In this document: positions 55,840 to 64,000 of the stretch, piece after piece
How the letters are laid out: the number at the start of each line of letters is the position of its first letter
How positions within the stretch are numbered: the stretch's first letter is position 1
Source: Mesorhizobium sp. PAMC28654
Lineage (GTDB): Bacteria > Pseudomonadota > Alphaproteobacteria > Rhizobiales > Rhizobiaceae
Assembly (NCBI RefSeq): GCF_020616515.1
Contig: NZ_CP085135.1
Location: 2,976,001-3,040,000, forward strand
DNA: 64,000 bases
Direction: 5' to 3'
The notes under the pieces: model-generated
Seen by the model: the letters and a program-made list of their open reading frames with translations, nothing else
The model's database searches: none
Told to the model about the DNA's origin: nothing
Program-made: the position numbers and the translations under genes

Positions 55840-57410
55840 CACAGCCTCCCCGCCAGCAGAAAGCCGGAGCCACCGCCCAAGCCCGCGCCCGGATGCGTCG
55901 AGGCGCCGATATGATAAAGGCCCTTGATGCCGGTCTGGTGGTTGCGGCTGGTCTTGAACGGCCGCCACAGGAACGACTGGTCGATGGTCGAGGAGCCGCC
56001 ATAGGGGTCGCCGCCAACCAGATTGATGTTCATCGCTTCCAGATCAGCGGGCGAATAGGCGCGGCGCGCGATGACGCAGTCCTTGAAGCCGTCGATATGG
56101 CTGGCGAGGATCGCTTCGGCACGATCGGCATAGGCTTCGCGCAGCGCGTCGGTCCATTGCCCGTCAGCCGGTGCCTGCAGCGTGCCGGCCGCATCGCCCT
56201 TGATGAAGCGTGGCGCCTCGGGCAGTTGCAGCCACAGGATCGCCTTGCCCTCCGGGCAGCGCGACGGATCGAGCGCGTGCGGCTGGCCGACACAGATGGT
56301 CGGCACCTCCGGCAGCATGCCACGCGTGGCCTCGTTGCAGGCCTTCGACACGCCGTCGAGCCCCGGCGTCAGATGCAGCAGCGCCACCTTGTCCAGCCCT
56401 TCGCCGCGCCATGCCGGCGGCTTGCTCAGGGCGTAGTGGATCTGGAAATTGCCTTTGCCGTAGCGATATTTCCGCGTCGCTTCGACATCGTCCTTGGGAG
56501 CCCCGCTGCCGAGCAGCCGGCCATAGAGTTGCGTCGGCGTGACCGAGCAGATGACGCTTTTGTTCGCTGCGATCGTTTCGCCCGATGCCAACCGCACGCC
56601 AGTGGCGCGGCCACCAGTCTGGACGATTGAAGCGACATCGGCGCCGGTGCGGATGTCGCCGCCGCGTTCCCGGATCAAGGCTTCGAACGCGGCAAGCAGG
56701 TTCTTGGCTCCGCCCTTGACGATCGGCGCGCCGGCCGCTTCCAGCGCGAAGGCGATGACTTTGGCGATCTGGCCGGAAAAGGCATCTTCCGGTCCAAGTC
56801 CGGCATGCAGCACCCAGGGTGCCCACAGCGCCCGGATGGTTTCGGACCGGTAGGTGCTTTCCAGCCAGCCGCGCGCCGGCACCAGCGCTTCGCCCAGAAA
56901 GGCGGCAAGGCCGCGCGGGCCACGCCGCCACGCTTCGCCCGCCAGGAGTTTCATCGTCGGATAGGACCATAGGCTGCCGCCGAGCAGGCCGAACAACAGG
57001 CCGGCATTGCGCTCGATGCCGCCGACATCGCCTGCGTGGCTATCGCCGTCGCCTGCCGCGATCGCATTGAGCGCGGTGACATTGGCGGCGCGGTCGGTGC
57101 GGAGCACGGCATGGCTGCCATCCGGCCGCAGCACGCCGGTCGGCGTGCCGGTGTGGCAGAACTCCAGCCCGTGCCGGGCGAGGTCGGCGCCAAGTGCGGC
57201 AAAGGCCGGCGAGGTGATGAACAGCACGAAGGTCGTCGCCATCACGTCGTGGACAAAGCCGGGCGCGGTGATCTCCTCGGTGCGCATGCAACCGCCGATG
57301 CGGTCGTTGCGCTCAAGGATGAGCACCTTGGCACCCTTGCCGCCGAGCATCGCCGCGCAGACCAGCGCGTTGATGCCGCTGCCGACGATGATGTGATCGG
57401 GCGCGTTCAT
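55839..57410 (-). CDS. FAD/NAD(P)-binding oxidoreductase, phytoene desaturase/PYROXD2-like, copy 1
   Basis: This 523-residue flavoprotein has the dinucleotide motif VGSGINALVCAAMLGGKGAKVLILERNDRIGG (9-40), with the G-x-G-x-N-x-L variant of the CrtI/PYROXD2 group. Its C-terminal FAD segment is LYHIGASTHPGAGLGGGSGFLLAGRL. The group covers desaturases and amine or carotenoid oxidases; the substrate is unknown. It is the first gene of the minus-strand operon with marR-iorA-iorB. A related copy lies at 58600 on the other strand. Confidence 0.87.
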   Translation of the reverse strand: MNAPDHIIVGSGINALVCAAMLGGKGAKVLILERNDRIGGCMRTEEITAPGFVHDVMATTFVLFITSPAFAALGADLARHGLEFCHTGTPTGVLRPDGSHAVLRTDRAANVTALNAIAAGDGDSHAGDVGGIERNAGLLFGLLGGSLWSYPTMKLLAGEAWRRGPRGLAAFLGEALVPARGWLESTYRSETIRALWAPWVLHAGLGPEDAFSGQIAKVIAFALEAAGAPIVKGGAKNLLAAFEALIRERGGDIRTGADVASIVQTGGRATGVRLASGETIAANKSVICSVTPTQLYGRLLGSGAPKDDVEATRKYRYGKGNFQIHYALSKPPAWRGEGLDKVALLHLTPGLDGVSKACNEATRGMLPEVPTICVGQPHALDPSRCPEGKAILWLQLPEAPRFIKGDAAGTLQAPADGQWTDALREAYADRAEAILASHIDGFKDCVIARRAYSPADLEAMNINLVGGDPYGGSSTIDQSFLWRPFKTSRNHQTGIKGLYHIGASTHPGAGLGGGSGFLLAGRL

Positions 57411-57432
57411 TGGAGGTTTCCTGAGGTCTGTC

Positions 57433-57615
57433 GCGCTCTACGGCGCCCCCCTCTGTCCTGCCGGACATCTCCCCCTTCGGGGGGGAGACCGGCAGCTTCG
57501 GCTCCGCGCCCACCCTTGCAGCGTTGACGATTAGCGAAGCCGGCTGTGACAGCCAATCTCCCCTCTGGAGGGGGAGATGTCCGGTAGGACAGAGGGGGGC
57601 GCCGTAGAGCGCCAT
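57433..57615. repeat. Inverted-repeat intergenic element, copy 3
   Basis: The longest copy: arms start CGCTCTACGGCGCCCCCCTCTG, CCTGCCGGACATCTCCCCC and end in the complement, GGGGGAGATGTCCGGTAGGACAGAGGGGG, CGCCGTAGAGCG. The outer CGCTCTACGGCG block matches part of the flank of copy 1 (CTCTACGGTG). The centre of about 70 bases is not shared. It lies between the first flavoprotein gene and the cyclase gene, both on the minus strand. Confidence 0.92.
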
Positions 57616-57688
57616 CACTGCACGGTTGCCGCGCCATCACTACGGTTTCGCCTTCGCGCATGATCTTCTCCCGAAGACCCACCTCGCC

Positions 57689-58480
57689 CTATTGCTTTGA
57701 CACCAGTGCCAGCGCGCGGATCGGGCTGCCGGTGCCATGTTCGATCTTGAGGGGTGCCGCGATCAGGATCGCACCTTTCGGCGGCAGCTGGTCGAGATTG
57801 CAGAGGCTGGCGAGGCCGTAGCGATTGGCCTTGTGCATCAGCGTGTGCGCCGGGAATGGCGGTTCCATTCCCCCTGCCTTGCCAGCATCCGTGCCGATCG
57901 TCTCGCTTCCCCAGCCCTTGATGTCCTTGCTGATCAGGAACTGGATGGCTTCCGCCGTCGGGCCAGGCGTGTGCGGCCCGGTCTCGTTGGCGTTGAGGAA
58001 TTCGGCTTCCGAACCGTTTCGCTTGTACCAGTCGGTGCGCATCACCACCCATTCGCCGGCATTGATGGCGCCATGCTTGGCTTCCCATGCCTTGATGTGG
58101 TCGACGGTGAGCAGGAAATCGTGGTCGGCGGCGGCTTCCTTCGAGCAGTCGATGACGTTGACCGGGCCGACGAAGTTCTGGGCCGGAATGGTGTCGGTGG
58201 CGCCGTCCGGATAATCCTTGCCGCTGATCCAATGCTGCGGCGCATCGAAATGCGTGCCCGAATGCTCGCCGAGCTTCAGCCAGTTCCACGCCCACCACGG
58301 ACCATTCTTGTCATAACGGGAGATGTTGTGGATCTCGACCTTCGGCGTGTCGACTGCAAGTTCCGGCGGCAGCTTGATCAGCGGCGTATCCGGTCCGAGC
58401 GGCGCCGACAGGTCGACCACCTTGATGGCGCCTGAAAGAAGCTGGCCGGCGACCTCGCCGAGGAGTTTTTGCGTGTCCAT
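57689..58480 (-). CDS. Cyclase-family hydrolase (isatin hydrolase / kynurenine formamidase-like)
   Basis: This 263-residue metal-dependent hydrolase has the signature HSGTHFDAPQHW (His73, Gly75, Thr76, His77, Asp79, His83), which binds Mn or Zn in isatin hydrolase and kynurenine formamidase. PPFPAHTLMHKANRYGLASL near the C-terminus is another conserved stretch. Members open cyclic amides or N-formyl groups, often in indole or tryptophan breakdown. It is divergent from the second flavoprotein gene and lies beside an aryl-pyruvate oxidoreductase operon. Confidence 0.87.
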   Translation of the reverse strand: MDTQKLLGEVAGQLLSGAIKVVDLSAPLGPDTPLIKLPPELAVDTPKVEIHNISRYDKNGPWWAWNWLKLGEHSGTHFDAPQHWISGKDYPDGATDTIPAQNFVGPVNVIDCSKEAAADHDFLLTVDHIKAWEAKHGAINAGEWVVMRTDWYKRNGSEAEFLNANETGPHTPGPTAEAIQFLISKDIKGWGSETIGTDAGKAGGMEPPFPAHTLMHKANRYGLASLCNLDQLPPKGAILIAAPLKIEHGTGSPIRALALVSKQ

Positions 58481-58599
58481 GGTCTCTGTTCCCTCTTTTT
58501 TGCTGATGCTGATGGCTCGTTGCGGCCCTTAATATCCTACTAGACGAAAACATATGCATCTGCAATTATCTTTAAGCATAAAGGAAATGGGAACGAGGC

Positions 58600-60174
58600 G
58601 TGAGCGAGTTTGACGCCATCTTTGTCGGAGCGGGCCACAACACTCTGGCATGCGCCGCGCATCTGGCGCTCAAGGGCTGGAAAACCGGGGTTTTCGAACG
58701 CAGCGCAACAATCGGCGGCGCCGTCCAGACCCGCGAATTCACCCTTCCCGGCTTCCGCCACGATTTTGGTGCGATGAATCTGAGCCTGTTTGCCGGCTCG
58801 GCCTTCCACCGGAAATATGCAAATGAATTGAAAGCACAGGGCCTGGAGTTCGCGCCTGTCGCCGACTGTTTCGCCAGCGCCTTTCCCGACGGTCGCTGGT
58901 TCGGCGTCAGCAACGACCTGGAAAAGACCGCGAGCCGCATGGCCGCTTTCTCCGCCGCCGACGCCGCGACATGGCGCAAACTGGTTGCCGCCTTCCCGGC
59001 GGAAGCCGAGCACCTGTTCCGCCTGCTGGGCTCGCCGATGAGCGCCCGCGCGCTTGCCGGCACCGCCTGGAACCTGTGGCGCAAGAAGGGCATGTCCGGC
59101 GCGCTCGACACCGGCCGTTTGCTGCTTTCCTCACCCCGCGCGTGGCTCGAGGAGAACTTCGAGTCGCCCTATGTGCGGGCGACGCTCGCCACCTGGGGCA
59201 TGCATCTCGACTTCGCGCCCGACATCGCGGGCGGTGCCGTGTTCCCCTATCTGGAATCCATGGCCAACCAGAGCTTTGGCATGGTGCTGGGCAAGGGCGG
59301 CGCCGACACCATCATTCGCGCGCTGTCGGGCATGGTTACGGCTGCCGGCGGCAAGATCATCACCGGAGCGGAAGTGGCCGAGATCACGGTTTCCGCCGGC
59401 AAGGCGACCGGGGTGCGGCTTGCTTCGGGCGAAACGCATACCGCCACCAAGGCGGTGATTGCCGGCGTCGCGCCCGGGTCGCTGACCGGCAAGTTGCTGC
59501 CCAACGGGTCCGGCGACGCCGGCTTCGATGCGGCGATGCTAAAATTCCGCCATGCGCCGGGCACGATGATGATCCATCTGGCGCTCGACGACCTGCCAGA
59601 CTGGCGCGCCGGGCCTGAGCTCCGGCAGTTCGCCTACGTGCATCTGTCGCCTTCGCTCGACGCCATGTCGCGCACCTATCAGCAGGCCATGGCCGGCATG
59701 CTGCCGGACGAGCCGGTGCTGGTCGTCGGCCAGCCGACGGCGGTCGACCTGTCGCGCGCGCCCATGGGCAAGCATGTGCTTTGGGTGCAGGTGCGCATGC
59801 TGCCCGCCGAGATAACAGGCGATACCGCCGGCAAGATCGCGCCCGCGCATTGGGATCAGGTCAAGGTGCGCTATGCCGAGCGGGTACTCGATATCATCGA
59901 GACCTATGCGCCCGGTCTTCGGCGGAAAATCCTCGATCAGGCCGTATTCTCTCCCGTCGACCTGGAGCGCGAGAACCCTAACCTCGTCGGCGGCGACCAG
60001 GTTTGCGGCAGTCATCATCTGGCGCAGAATTTCCTGTTTCGCCCGGCGCGCGGTTTTGCCGGCTGGAACACGCCGGTCGGCAATCTGCATCTCACGGGAG
60101 CTGCTACTTGGCCCGGAGCCGGCACTGGTGCGGCTTCGGGCTTCATGCTCGCGCAGCAGCTTGGCGGGAGGTAG
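58600..60174 (+). CDS. FAD/NAD(P)-binding oxidoreductase, phytoene desaturase/PYROXD2-like, copy 2
   Basis: This 524-residue flavoprotein starts with GTG (VSEFDAIFVGAGHNTLACAAHLALKGWKTGVFERSATIGG) and ends LHLTGAATWPGAGTGAASGFMLAQQLGGR. The same landmarks occur at the same positions as in the protein at 55839, so the two are distant paralogues with probably sequential or complementary roles. It is the first plus-strand gene of the block and precedes the dipeptide-type importer by 112 bases. Confidence 0.87.
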   Translation: MSEFDAIFVGAGHNTLACAAHLALKGWKTGVFERSATIGGAVQTREFTLPGFRHDFGAMNLSLFAGSAFHRKYANELKAQGLEFAPVADCFASAFPDGRWFGVSNDLEKTASRMAAFSAADAATWRKLVAAFPAEAEHLFRLLGSPMSARALAGTAWNLWRKKGMSGALDTGRLLLSSPRAWLEENFESPYVRATLATWGMHLDFAPDIAGGAVFPYLESMANQSFGMVLGKGGADTIIRALSGMVTAAGGKIITGAEVAEITVSAGKATGVRLASGETHTATKAVIAGVAPGSLTGKLLPNGSGDAGFDAAMLKFRHAPGTMMIHLALDDLPDWRAGPELRQFAYVHLSPSLDAMSRTYQQAMAGMLPDEPVLVVGQPTAVDLSRAPMGKHVLWVQVRMLPAEITGDTAGKIAPAHWDQVKVRYAERVLDIIETYAPGLRRKILDQAVFSPVDLERENPNLVGGDQVCGSHHLAQNFLFRPARGFAGWNTPVGNLHLTGAATWPGAGTGAASGFMLAQQLGGR

Positions 60175-60286
60175 GAGCCGAAGATTTCATAGAGGCGAAC
60201 GAGGGCAAGGCGCTGCTGCCCAGGGAGCCTGACCAATGAACTGACGACGCCGCGTAAAAGACAATAAACCAACAAGGGGAACGACC

Positions 60287-61816
60287 ATGCCAATCAACAG
60301 ACGCGAATTGCTGGGATACAGTGCCGCGGCACTCGGTGCCACGGCCATCGGCCTGCCGCGGATCGCCAAGGCGGCAGCCGGCGAACTGACGATCGCCTAC
60401 AACGTCAATCTGCCGTCCTGGGACCCGACCACCGGACCCTCGGCGGTCAACCCGACGATCCAGGGTCTCTACCAGTCGGTATTCGACCAGTTCATCCCGC
60501 AAAAGCCTGACCTGTCCTTCGCGCCCGGCCTGCTCACCGAATGGGGCTGGAACGAAGACCGGACCAAGATCACGATGACGGTTCGCGAGGGCGTTACCTG
60601 GCATGACGGCTCGCCGTTCACGCCCGAGGACGTGGTGTGGTCGCTGCAGCGGGCCGGCGACGAAAAGACCGGCAACCCGATCCAGTTCGTCTGGAAGAAC
60701 GTCAATAACTTCAAGATCGACGGCAACAGGATCACCGGCGATGTCGTGCAGTTCGATCCGGTTTATTTCAAGTGGATGTCGTTCCTGACCGGCTACGTCA
60801 TGCCGAAGGCCTATTACGAGAAGGTCGGACCCGAAGGGTTTGAGAAAGCGCCGATCGGCACCGGGCCGTACATGGTCGACAAATTCGAGCGTAACGCCTT
60901 CCTGCGGCTGAAGGCCAATCCGAACTACTGGGGCGGCAAGCCGGCTTTCGAAAACGTGACGATCAAGTTCGTCACCGATGCGGCGAGCCGAGTCGCGGAA
61001 ATCGAGTCGGGATCCTCGCAGGTGACGCTCGAAATCCCCTATGAGGAGTATGACCGGCTGATCGCCAAGGACGGGCTCGCCGGCACCTGCAAGAACGTGT
61101 CGGACATCGGCATGATCTTCTTCAACAACAAGGACGCCATGCTGGACAAGAATGTCCGCCAGGCAGCGGTGATGGCCGTCGACAAGAAGCTTCTGGTCGA
61201 TCGCCTGCTGCGCGGCTACGGCCAGCCGATCGATACGCTGGAAACGCCCGAATACGCGGCCTACGACCCCTCGATCAAGGTCGAGCACAACCCTGAGAAA
61301 GCCAAGGAATTGCTGGCCGCCTCCGGCTACTCGCCTGAAAAGCCGGCCAAGATCACCATCCAGACCACCAAGGGCTTCAAGCCCAAGGACTACGAGATGG
61401 TGCAGGCGATCGTCGGCATGTGGCGCAAGGTCGGCATCGAGGCGACGATCGAGGTCTACGAGATCGCCAAGCATTTCGAATTGCGCGCGGCGCACAAGCT
61501 GGCGCCGGCCGCCTTCTACAATTGGGGCAATGCCATCGGCGACCCGACCACCTCGACCGGCTTCGCGATGTTCGGGCCGTCACCGCATTCGTCCTGGAAG
61601 ACCGACGACCTCGACGCCAAGATCGGTCCGCTGTGGGGCGAGAAGGATGAGGCCAAGCGCATCGCCGGCTGGAAGGCGGTCGACAAATACATCGCCGAGC
61701 AGGCCTATGTGCTGCCGCTGCTGCAGTTCGCGCAGCCGGTCGTGCATGCCAAAGGGGTCAAGGTGGTCCAGCATCTTTCCGGCGCGCTGCTGCCGGCCCT
61801 GATGACCCCGGCCTGA
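60287..61816 (+). CDS. Dipeptide/nickel-type ABC transporter substrate-binding protein
   Basis: This 509-residue SBP family 5 protein has a Tat-like signal (INRRELLGYSAAALGATAIG, cleavage near AKAA). GELTIAYNVNLPSWDPTTGPSAVNP opens the mature part, and TMTVREGVTWHDGSPFTPEDVVWSLQR is the family signature. It precedes two permeases and an ATPase. Such systems import peptides but also opines and other organic acids, so the ligand may be the substrate of the neighbouring flavoproteins. Confidence 0.92.
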   Translation: MPINRRELLGYSAAALGATAIGLPRIAKAAAGELTIAYNVNLPSWDPTTGPSAVNPTIQGLYQSVFDQFIPQKPDLSFAPGLLTEWGWNEDRTKITMTVREGVTWHDGSPFTPEDVVWSLQRAGDEKTGNPIQFVWKNVNNFKIDGNRITGDVVQFDPVYFKWMSFLTGYVMPKAYYEKVGPEGFEKAPIGTGPYMVDKFERNAFLRLKANPNYWGGKPAFENVTIKFVTDAASRVAEIESGSSQVTLEIPYEEYDRLIAKDGLAGTCKNVSDIGMIFFNNKDAMLDKNVRQAAVMAVDKKLLVDRLLRGYGQPIDTLETPEYAAYDPSIKVEHNPEKAKELLAASGYSPEKPAKITIQTTKGFKPKDYEMVQAIVGMWRKVGIEATIEVYEIAKHFELRAAHKLAPAAFYNWGNAIGDPTTSTGFAMFGPSPHSSWKTDDLDAKIGPLWGEKDEAKRIAGWKAVDKYIAEQAYVLPLLQFAQPVVHAKGVKVVQHLSGALLPALMTPA

Positions 61817-61834
61817 TATCGGCCTGGAATTGCC

Positions 61835-61860
61835 GCGCGCCGTCGATTGCGACGGCGCGC
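61835..61860 (+). promoter_or_regulatory. Perfect intercistronic hairpin after binding-protein gene
   Basis: GCGCGCCGTCG and CGACGGCGCGC form an 11-bp perfect stem with loop ATTG, 18 bases after the stop codon. No T run follows, so it is more likely a processing or stability element that raises binding-protein mRNA over permease mRNA than a full terminator. Confidence 0.6.
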
Positions 61861-61906
61861 ATTCTCTACCAAGCATGGGAGCTAGCGGGCTCCCGCAAAG
61901 ATTTAC

Positions 61907-62914
61907 ATGCTCCTGCAGAGATTTCTGATCCGTCTTCTGACGATGATGGTCACGCTGTTCGGCGTGGCCGTCGTCGTGTTCGTCGTGATCCGCGTAGCGC
62001 CCGGGGATCCCATAGCGATGATGCTGCCACCCGGCGCGACGGATGCCGACATTGCCCGGCTGCGGGCGCTCTACGGGCTCGACAAGACCATCGTGCAGCA
62101 GTTCTTCATCTGGCTTTCCGGCGTCGTCCGAGGCGATTTCGGCACCTCGATCTCGCTGCGGCAGAACGTGCTCGGCCTCGTCTTCAATCGGCTGCCGGCG
62201 ACGCTGGAACTTGCCATCGTCGCCCTTGTCATGGCGGTTGCGATCGGCGGAACGACGGCGATCATCGGCGCGCGAGAACGCGGCACGGCGATCGAAGCCG
62301 GCATCGACATCGCCAGCGGGACGGCGCTGTCCATTCCCGATTTCCTGTGGGGCCTGGTGCTGATCCTGCTGTTTGGCGTGCTGGTGCCTATCTTCGACAT
62401 TTCCGGCCGGGTGTCACCGCAGCTCGACCTGCCCTTCGTCACCCAATTCTATCTGTTCGAGAGCGTGCTTCGGCTGCGCTTCGACCTGACCTGGGATCTC
62501 CTCAAACACATGCTGATGCCGGCGGTTGCCTTGGCGCTGCCGCTGGCCGCGATCATCTCGCAGCTGTTGAAACAGTCGCTGAAGGAAGTGCTCGATCTCG
62601 ACTATGTCATGCTGGCGCGGGTGAAGGGGTTTTCGGAAACGCAGGTCATCCTGCGCGAGGCGCTGAAGAATGCCGCCCTGCCGACGCTTACCCTGGTTGG
62701 CGTGCAATTCACCTTCCTCATCGGCGGCACCGTCATCGTCGAGCGGCTGTTTTCCTATGAAGGTCTCGGCAATATGGCGATCGATGCCGTCATCAATCGC
62801 GATCTGCCGCTGATCCAGGGCATCGTGCTGGTCTTCGCGCTGCTGTTCGTGCTGATCAACCTTGCCGTAGACATGATGTATGCCTTGCTCAATCCGAGGC
62901 TGCGCCATGGATGA
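61907..62914 (+). CDS. DppB-type ABC transporter permease
   Basis: This 335-residue inner-membrane permease starts MLLQRFLIRLLTMMVTLFGVAVVVFVVIR and has the DppB/OppB periplasmic segment RVAPGDPIAMMLPPGATDADIARLRALYGLD. The EAA coupling loop is in VMLARVKGFSETQVILREALKNAALP. Six helices are predicted. Its stop overlaps the start of the next permease gene by eight bases. Confidence 0.94.
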   Translation: MLLQRFLIRLLTMMVTLFGVAVVVFVVIRVAPGDPIAMMLPPGATDADIARLRALYGLDKTIVQQFFIWLSGVVRGDFGTSISLRQNVLGLVFNRLPATLELAIVALVMAVAIGGTTAIIGARERGTAIEAGIDIASGTALSIPDFLWGLVLILLFGVLVPIFDISGRVSPQLDLPFVTQFYLFESVLRLRFDLTWDLLKHMLMPAVALALPLAAIISQLLKQSLKEVLDLDYVMLARVKGFSETQVILREALKNAALPTLTLVGVQFTFLIGGTVIVERLFSYEGLGNMAIDAVINRDLPLIQGIVLVFALLFVLINLAVDMMYALLNPRLRHG

Positions 62915-63755
62915 CGGCCGCATTTCACGACATGGCTCGAGCGCAAAGCTGTGGCTGGCCGGCGGCTGGCTGCTGCCGGCGCTGCTGGCCGCGATCTTCG
63001 CGCCGCTGGTCGCAGCGCAAGATCCGCTGGCGCAGGACCTGATGCTGGAGCGGCTGCCTCCCTTCTGGATGAACGGCGCCGAGCCCGGCTACTGGCTGGG
63101 CACGGACAGCCTCGGCCGCGATCTCTTGTCCCGGCTGATCTTCGGCGGACGCATCGCTTTCATCGTCGCCTTCGCCGCTGCAATCGCCGCCTGTCTGGTC
63201 GGCTCGACGCTCGGCCTGATCGCCGGCTATTTCGGCGGCTGGGCCGATCGCATCATCTCACGCATCGTCGAGATCTGGATGGCCTTCCCACCGGTGCTGT
63301 TCGCCATCCTGCTGGTGGCCGTGCTTGGCACGGGCCTGAGCTCGGTCATCCTGGCTATCGCCATCATCGACTGGACACGCTTCTGCCGGGTCATCCGCGC
63401 CGAGGCGATGGGCCAGTCGCGGATGGACTATGTCGAGAATGCCCGCATCGCGGGCTATGGCCGCATCGGCATCATGCTGCGCGAAGTGCTGCCCAATGTC
63501 GTGCCCTCGATCGTGGCGCTTCTGTCGCTGGAAATGGGCATCGCCGTCATCGTCGAGGCGATCCTGTCCTTCGTCAACCTGTCGATCTCGACGGATGATC
63601 CGACCTGGGGCGGCATCATCGCCGAGGGCCGGCTATCCATCCATCAGGCGTGGTGGGTGCTGGTGTTCCCGCTGATCACGCTGATCCTGACGGTGCTGTC
63701 GTTCAGCCAGTTCGGCGAGGCGCTGCGGGCGCGCTTCGATCCGGTGCTGCGATGA
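62907..63755 (+). CDS. DppC-type ABC transporter permease
   Basis: This 282-residue partner permease begins MDDGRISRHGSSAKLWLAGGW. The WLGTDSLGRDLLSRLIFGGRIAF segment is diagnostic of the DppC family. The EAA loop is in DYVENARIAGYGRIGIMLREVLPNVVP. The start at 62907 lies inside the end of the previous gene; an earlier in-frame start at 62880 would overlap more and give an atypical N-terminus. The ATPase gene starts within its stop (ATGA). Confidence 0.93.
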   Translation: MDDGRISRHGSSAKLWLAGGWLLPALLAAIFAPLVAAQDPLAQDLMLERLPPFWMNGAEPGYWLGTDSLGRDLLSRLIFGGRIAFIVAFAAAIAACLVGSTLGLIAGYFGGWADRIISRIVEIWMAFPPVLFAILLVAVLGTGLSSVILAIAIIDWTRFCRVIRAEAMGQSRMDYVENARIAGYGRIGIMLREVLPNVVPSIVALLSLEMGIAVIVEAILSFVNLSISTDDPTWGGIIAEGRLSIHQAWWVLVFPLITLILTVLSFSQFGEALRARFDPVLR

Positions 63756-64000
63756 GCGCTTGCCTCCACATCAGGGATTTGAGCGCCGTGTTGCCGAACG
63801 GCCAGCGCGTGCTGCGCTCGGTATCGCTTTCCGTACAGCCCGGCGAAGTGCGTGCACTGGTCGGCGAGAGCGGCGCCGGCAAGACCATGATCGGCAAGGC
63901 GGTGCTCGGCGTCTTGCCGTCGAGCGTGCGGATCGTCGAGGGCGACATGCTGCTCGAAGGCGAAGACCTCGGCAAGCTGCAGCCCAAGGCACGGCGCACG
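63752..64000 (+). CDS. DppD-type ABC transporter ATP-binding protein (cut by window end)
   Basis: The first 83 codons of an ABC ATPase are present: MSACLHIRDLSAVLPNGQRVLRSVSLSVQPGE, followed by Walker A GESGAGKT. The protein must continue past the window. By position and sequence it energises the two preceding permeases; a DppF partner may follow or the chain may carry two NBDs. Confidence 0.93.
   Translation, partial: MSACLHIRDLSAVLPNGQRVLRSVSLSVQPGEVRALVGESGAGKTMIGKAVLGVLPSSVRIVEGDMLLEGEDLGKLQPKARRT

Noticed and set aside
57620..57688. Short minus-strand frame MGLREKIMREGETVVMARQ after the cyclase gene
   Set aside because: It runs directly into the inverted-repeat element; there is no family match and it is too short to call a gene.
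60143..61495. Minus-strand open frame of 450 codons
   Set aside because: It is antisense to the dipeptide-type binding protein, and its Arg/His/Asp-rich product resembles no family.

Overview
The window is a high-GC alphaproteobacterial chromosome segment, most likely from Mesorhizobium or a close relative in the Rhizobiales. The reasons are the gene families present (two-binding-protein yej transporter, pcaDCHGB with divergent pcaQ, many ABC uptake systems, large flotillin), the dense same-strand gene packing with TGATG and ATGA junctions, and intergenic palindromes of a rhizobial type. This placement is inference from content, since no search was possible.

Layout. 1-2.2 kb: Dabb protein, then pheA and kdsB on the minus strand. 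2.3-3.0 kb: membrane-anchored cytochrome c. 3.2-10.8 kb: peptide importer with two binding proteins (yejA, yejA, yejB, yejE, yejF). 10.8-17.8 kb: 2-hydroxyacid dehydrogenase, lipoprotein, frame-disrupted TPR-methyltransferase, a DNA-repair pair (beta-lactamase-fold exonuclease and ATP-dependent ligase), a membrane protein and an orphan BrnA-like protein. 17.9-22.2 kb: two SRPBCC genes, one fused to a quinone oxidoreductase, and a flotillin.

22.3-32.6 kb is a GntR-flanked minus-strand operon. It encodes a FAH-family enzyme, an alpha/beta hydrolase, an amidohydrolase and a branched-chain-amino-acid-type ABC importer. The importer's last ATPase is fused to a complete Tm-1-like (UPF0261) domain. 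Its substrate is unknown, and this is the best candidate for an undescribed system.

32.6-45.8 kb is an aromatic catabolism region. pobA, pcaB, pcaG, pcaH, pcaC and pcaD lie on the minus strand with pcaQ divergent. Downstream of pcaQ the pcaD promoter is duplicated in inverted orientation, including the PcaQ box, and carries a 27-codon pcaD remnant. It now heads a plus-strand operon for a protocatechuate-type ABC importer, a coniferyl-alcohol-type dehydrogenase and a vanillin-type aldehyde dehydrogenase. Together these could take up lignin monomers or protocatechuate and feed the beta-ketoadipate pathway.

46-51.6 kb: tRNA-Thr(CGT), an AT-rich gene-poor stretch, two paralogous small secreted CGPGWH proteins flanking a DUF1800/DUF1501 pair, and an intact-ended IS630 element with a transposase split at an 11-A run. 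51.6-64 kb: an indolepyruvate:ferredoxin-oxidoreductase-type pair with a MarR regulator, two phytoene-desaturase/PYROXD2-like flavoproteins, a cyclase/isatin-hydrolase-like enzyme and a dipeptide-type ABC importer that runs off the end. This looks like a catabolic module for an imported, possibly aromatic or indolic, compound.

A roughly 155-180 bp inverted-repeat element occurs three times between genes (14.35, 19.86 and 57.43 kb). Reading frames are disrupted in the methyltransferase (12.73 kb), the second permease of the PcaQ-linked importer (about 43.37 kb) and the IS630 transposase (50.50 kb).
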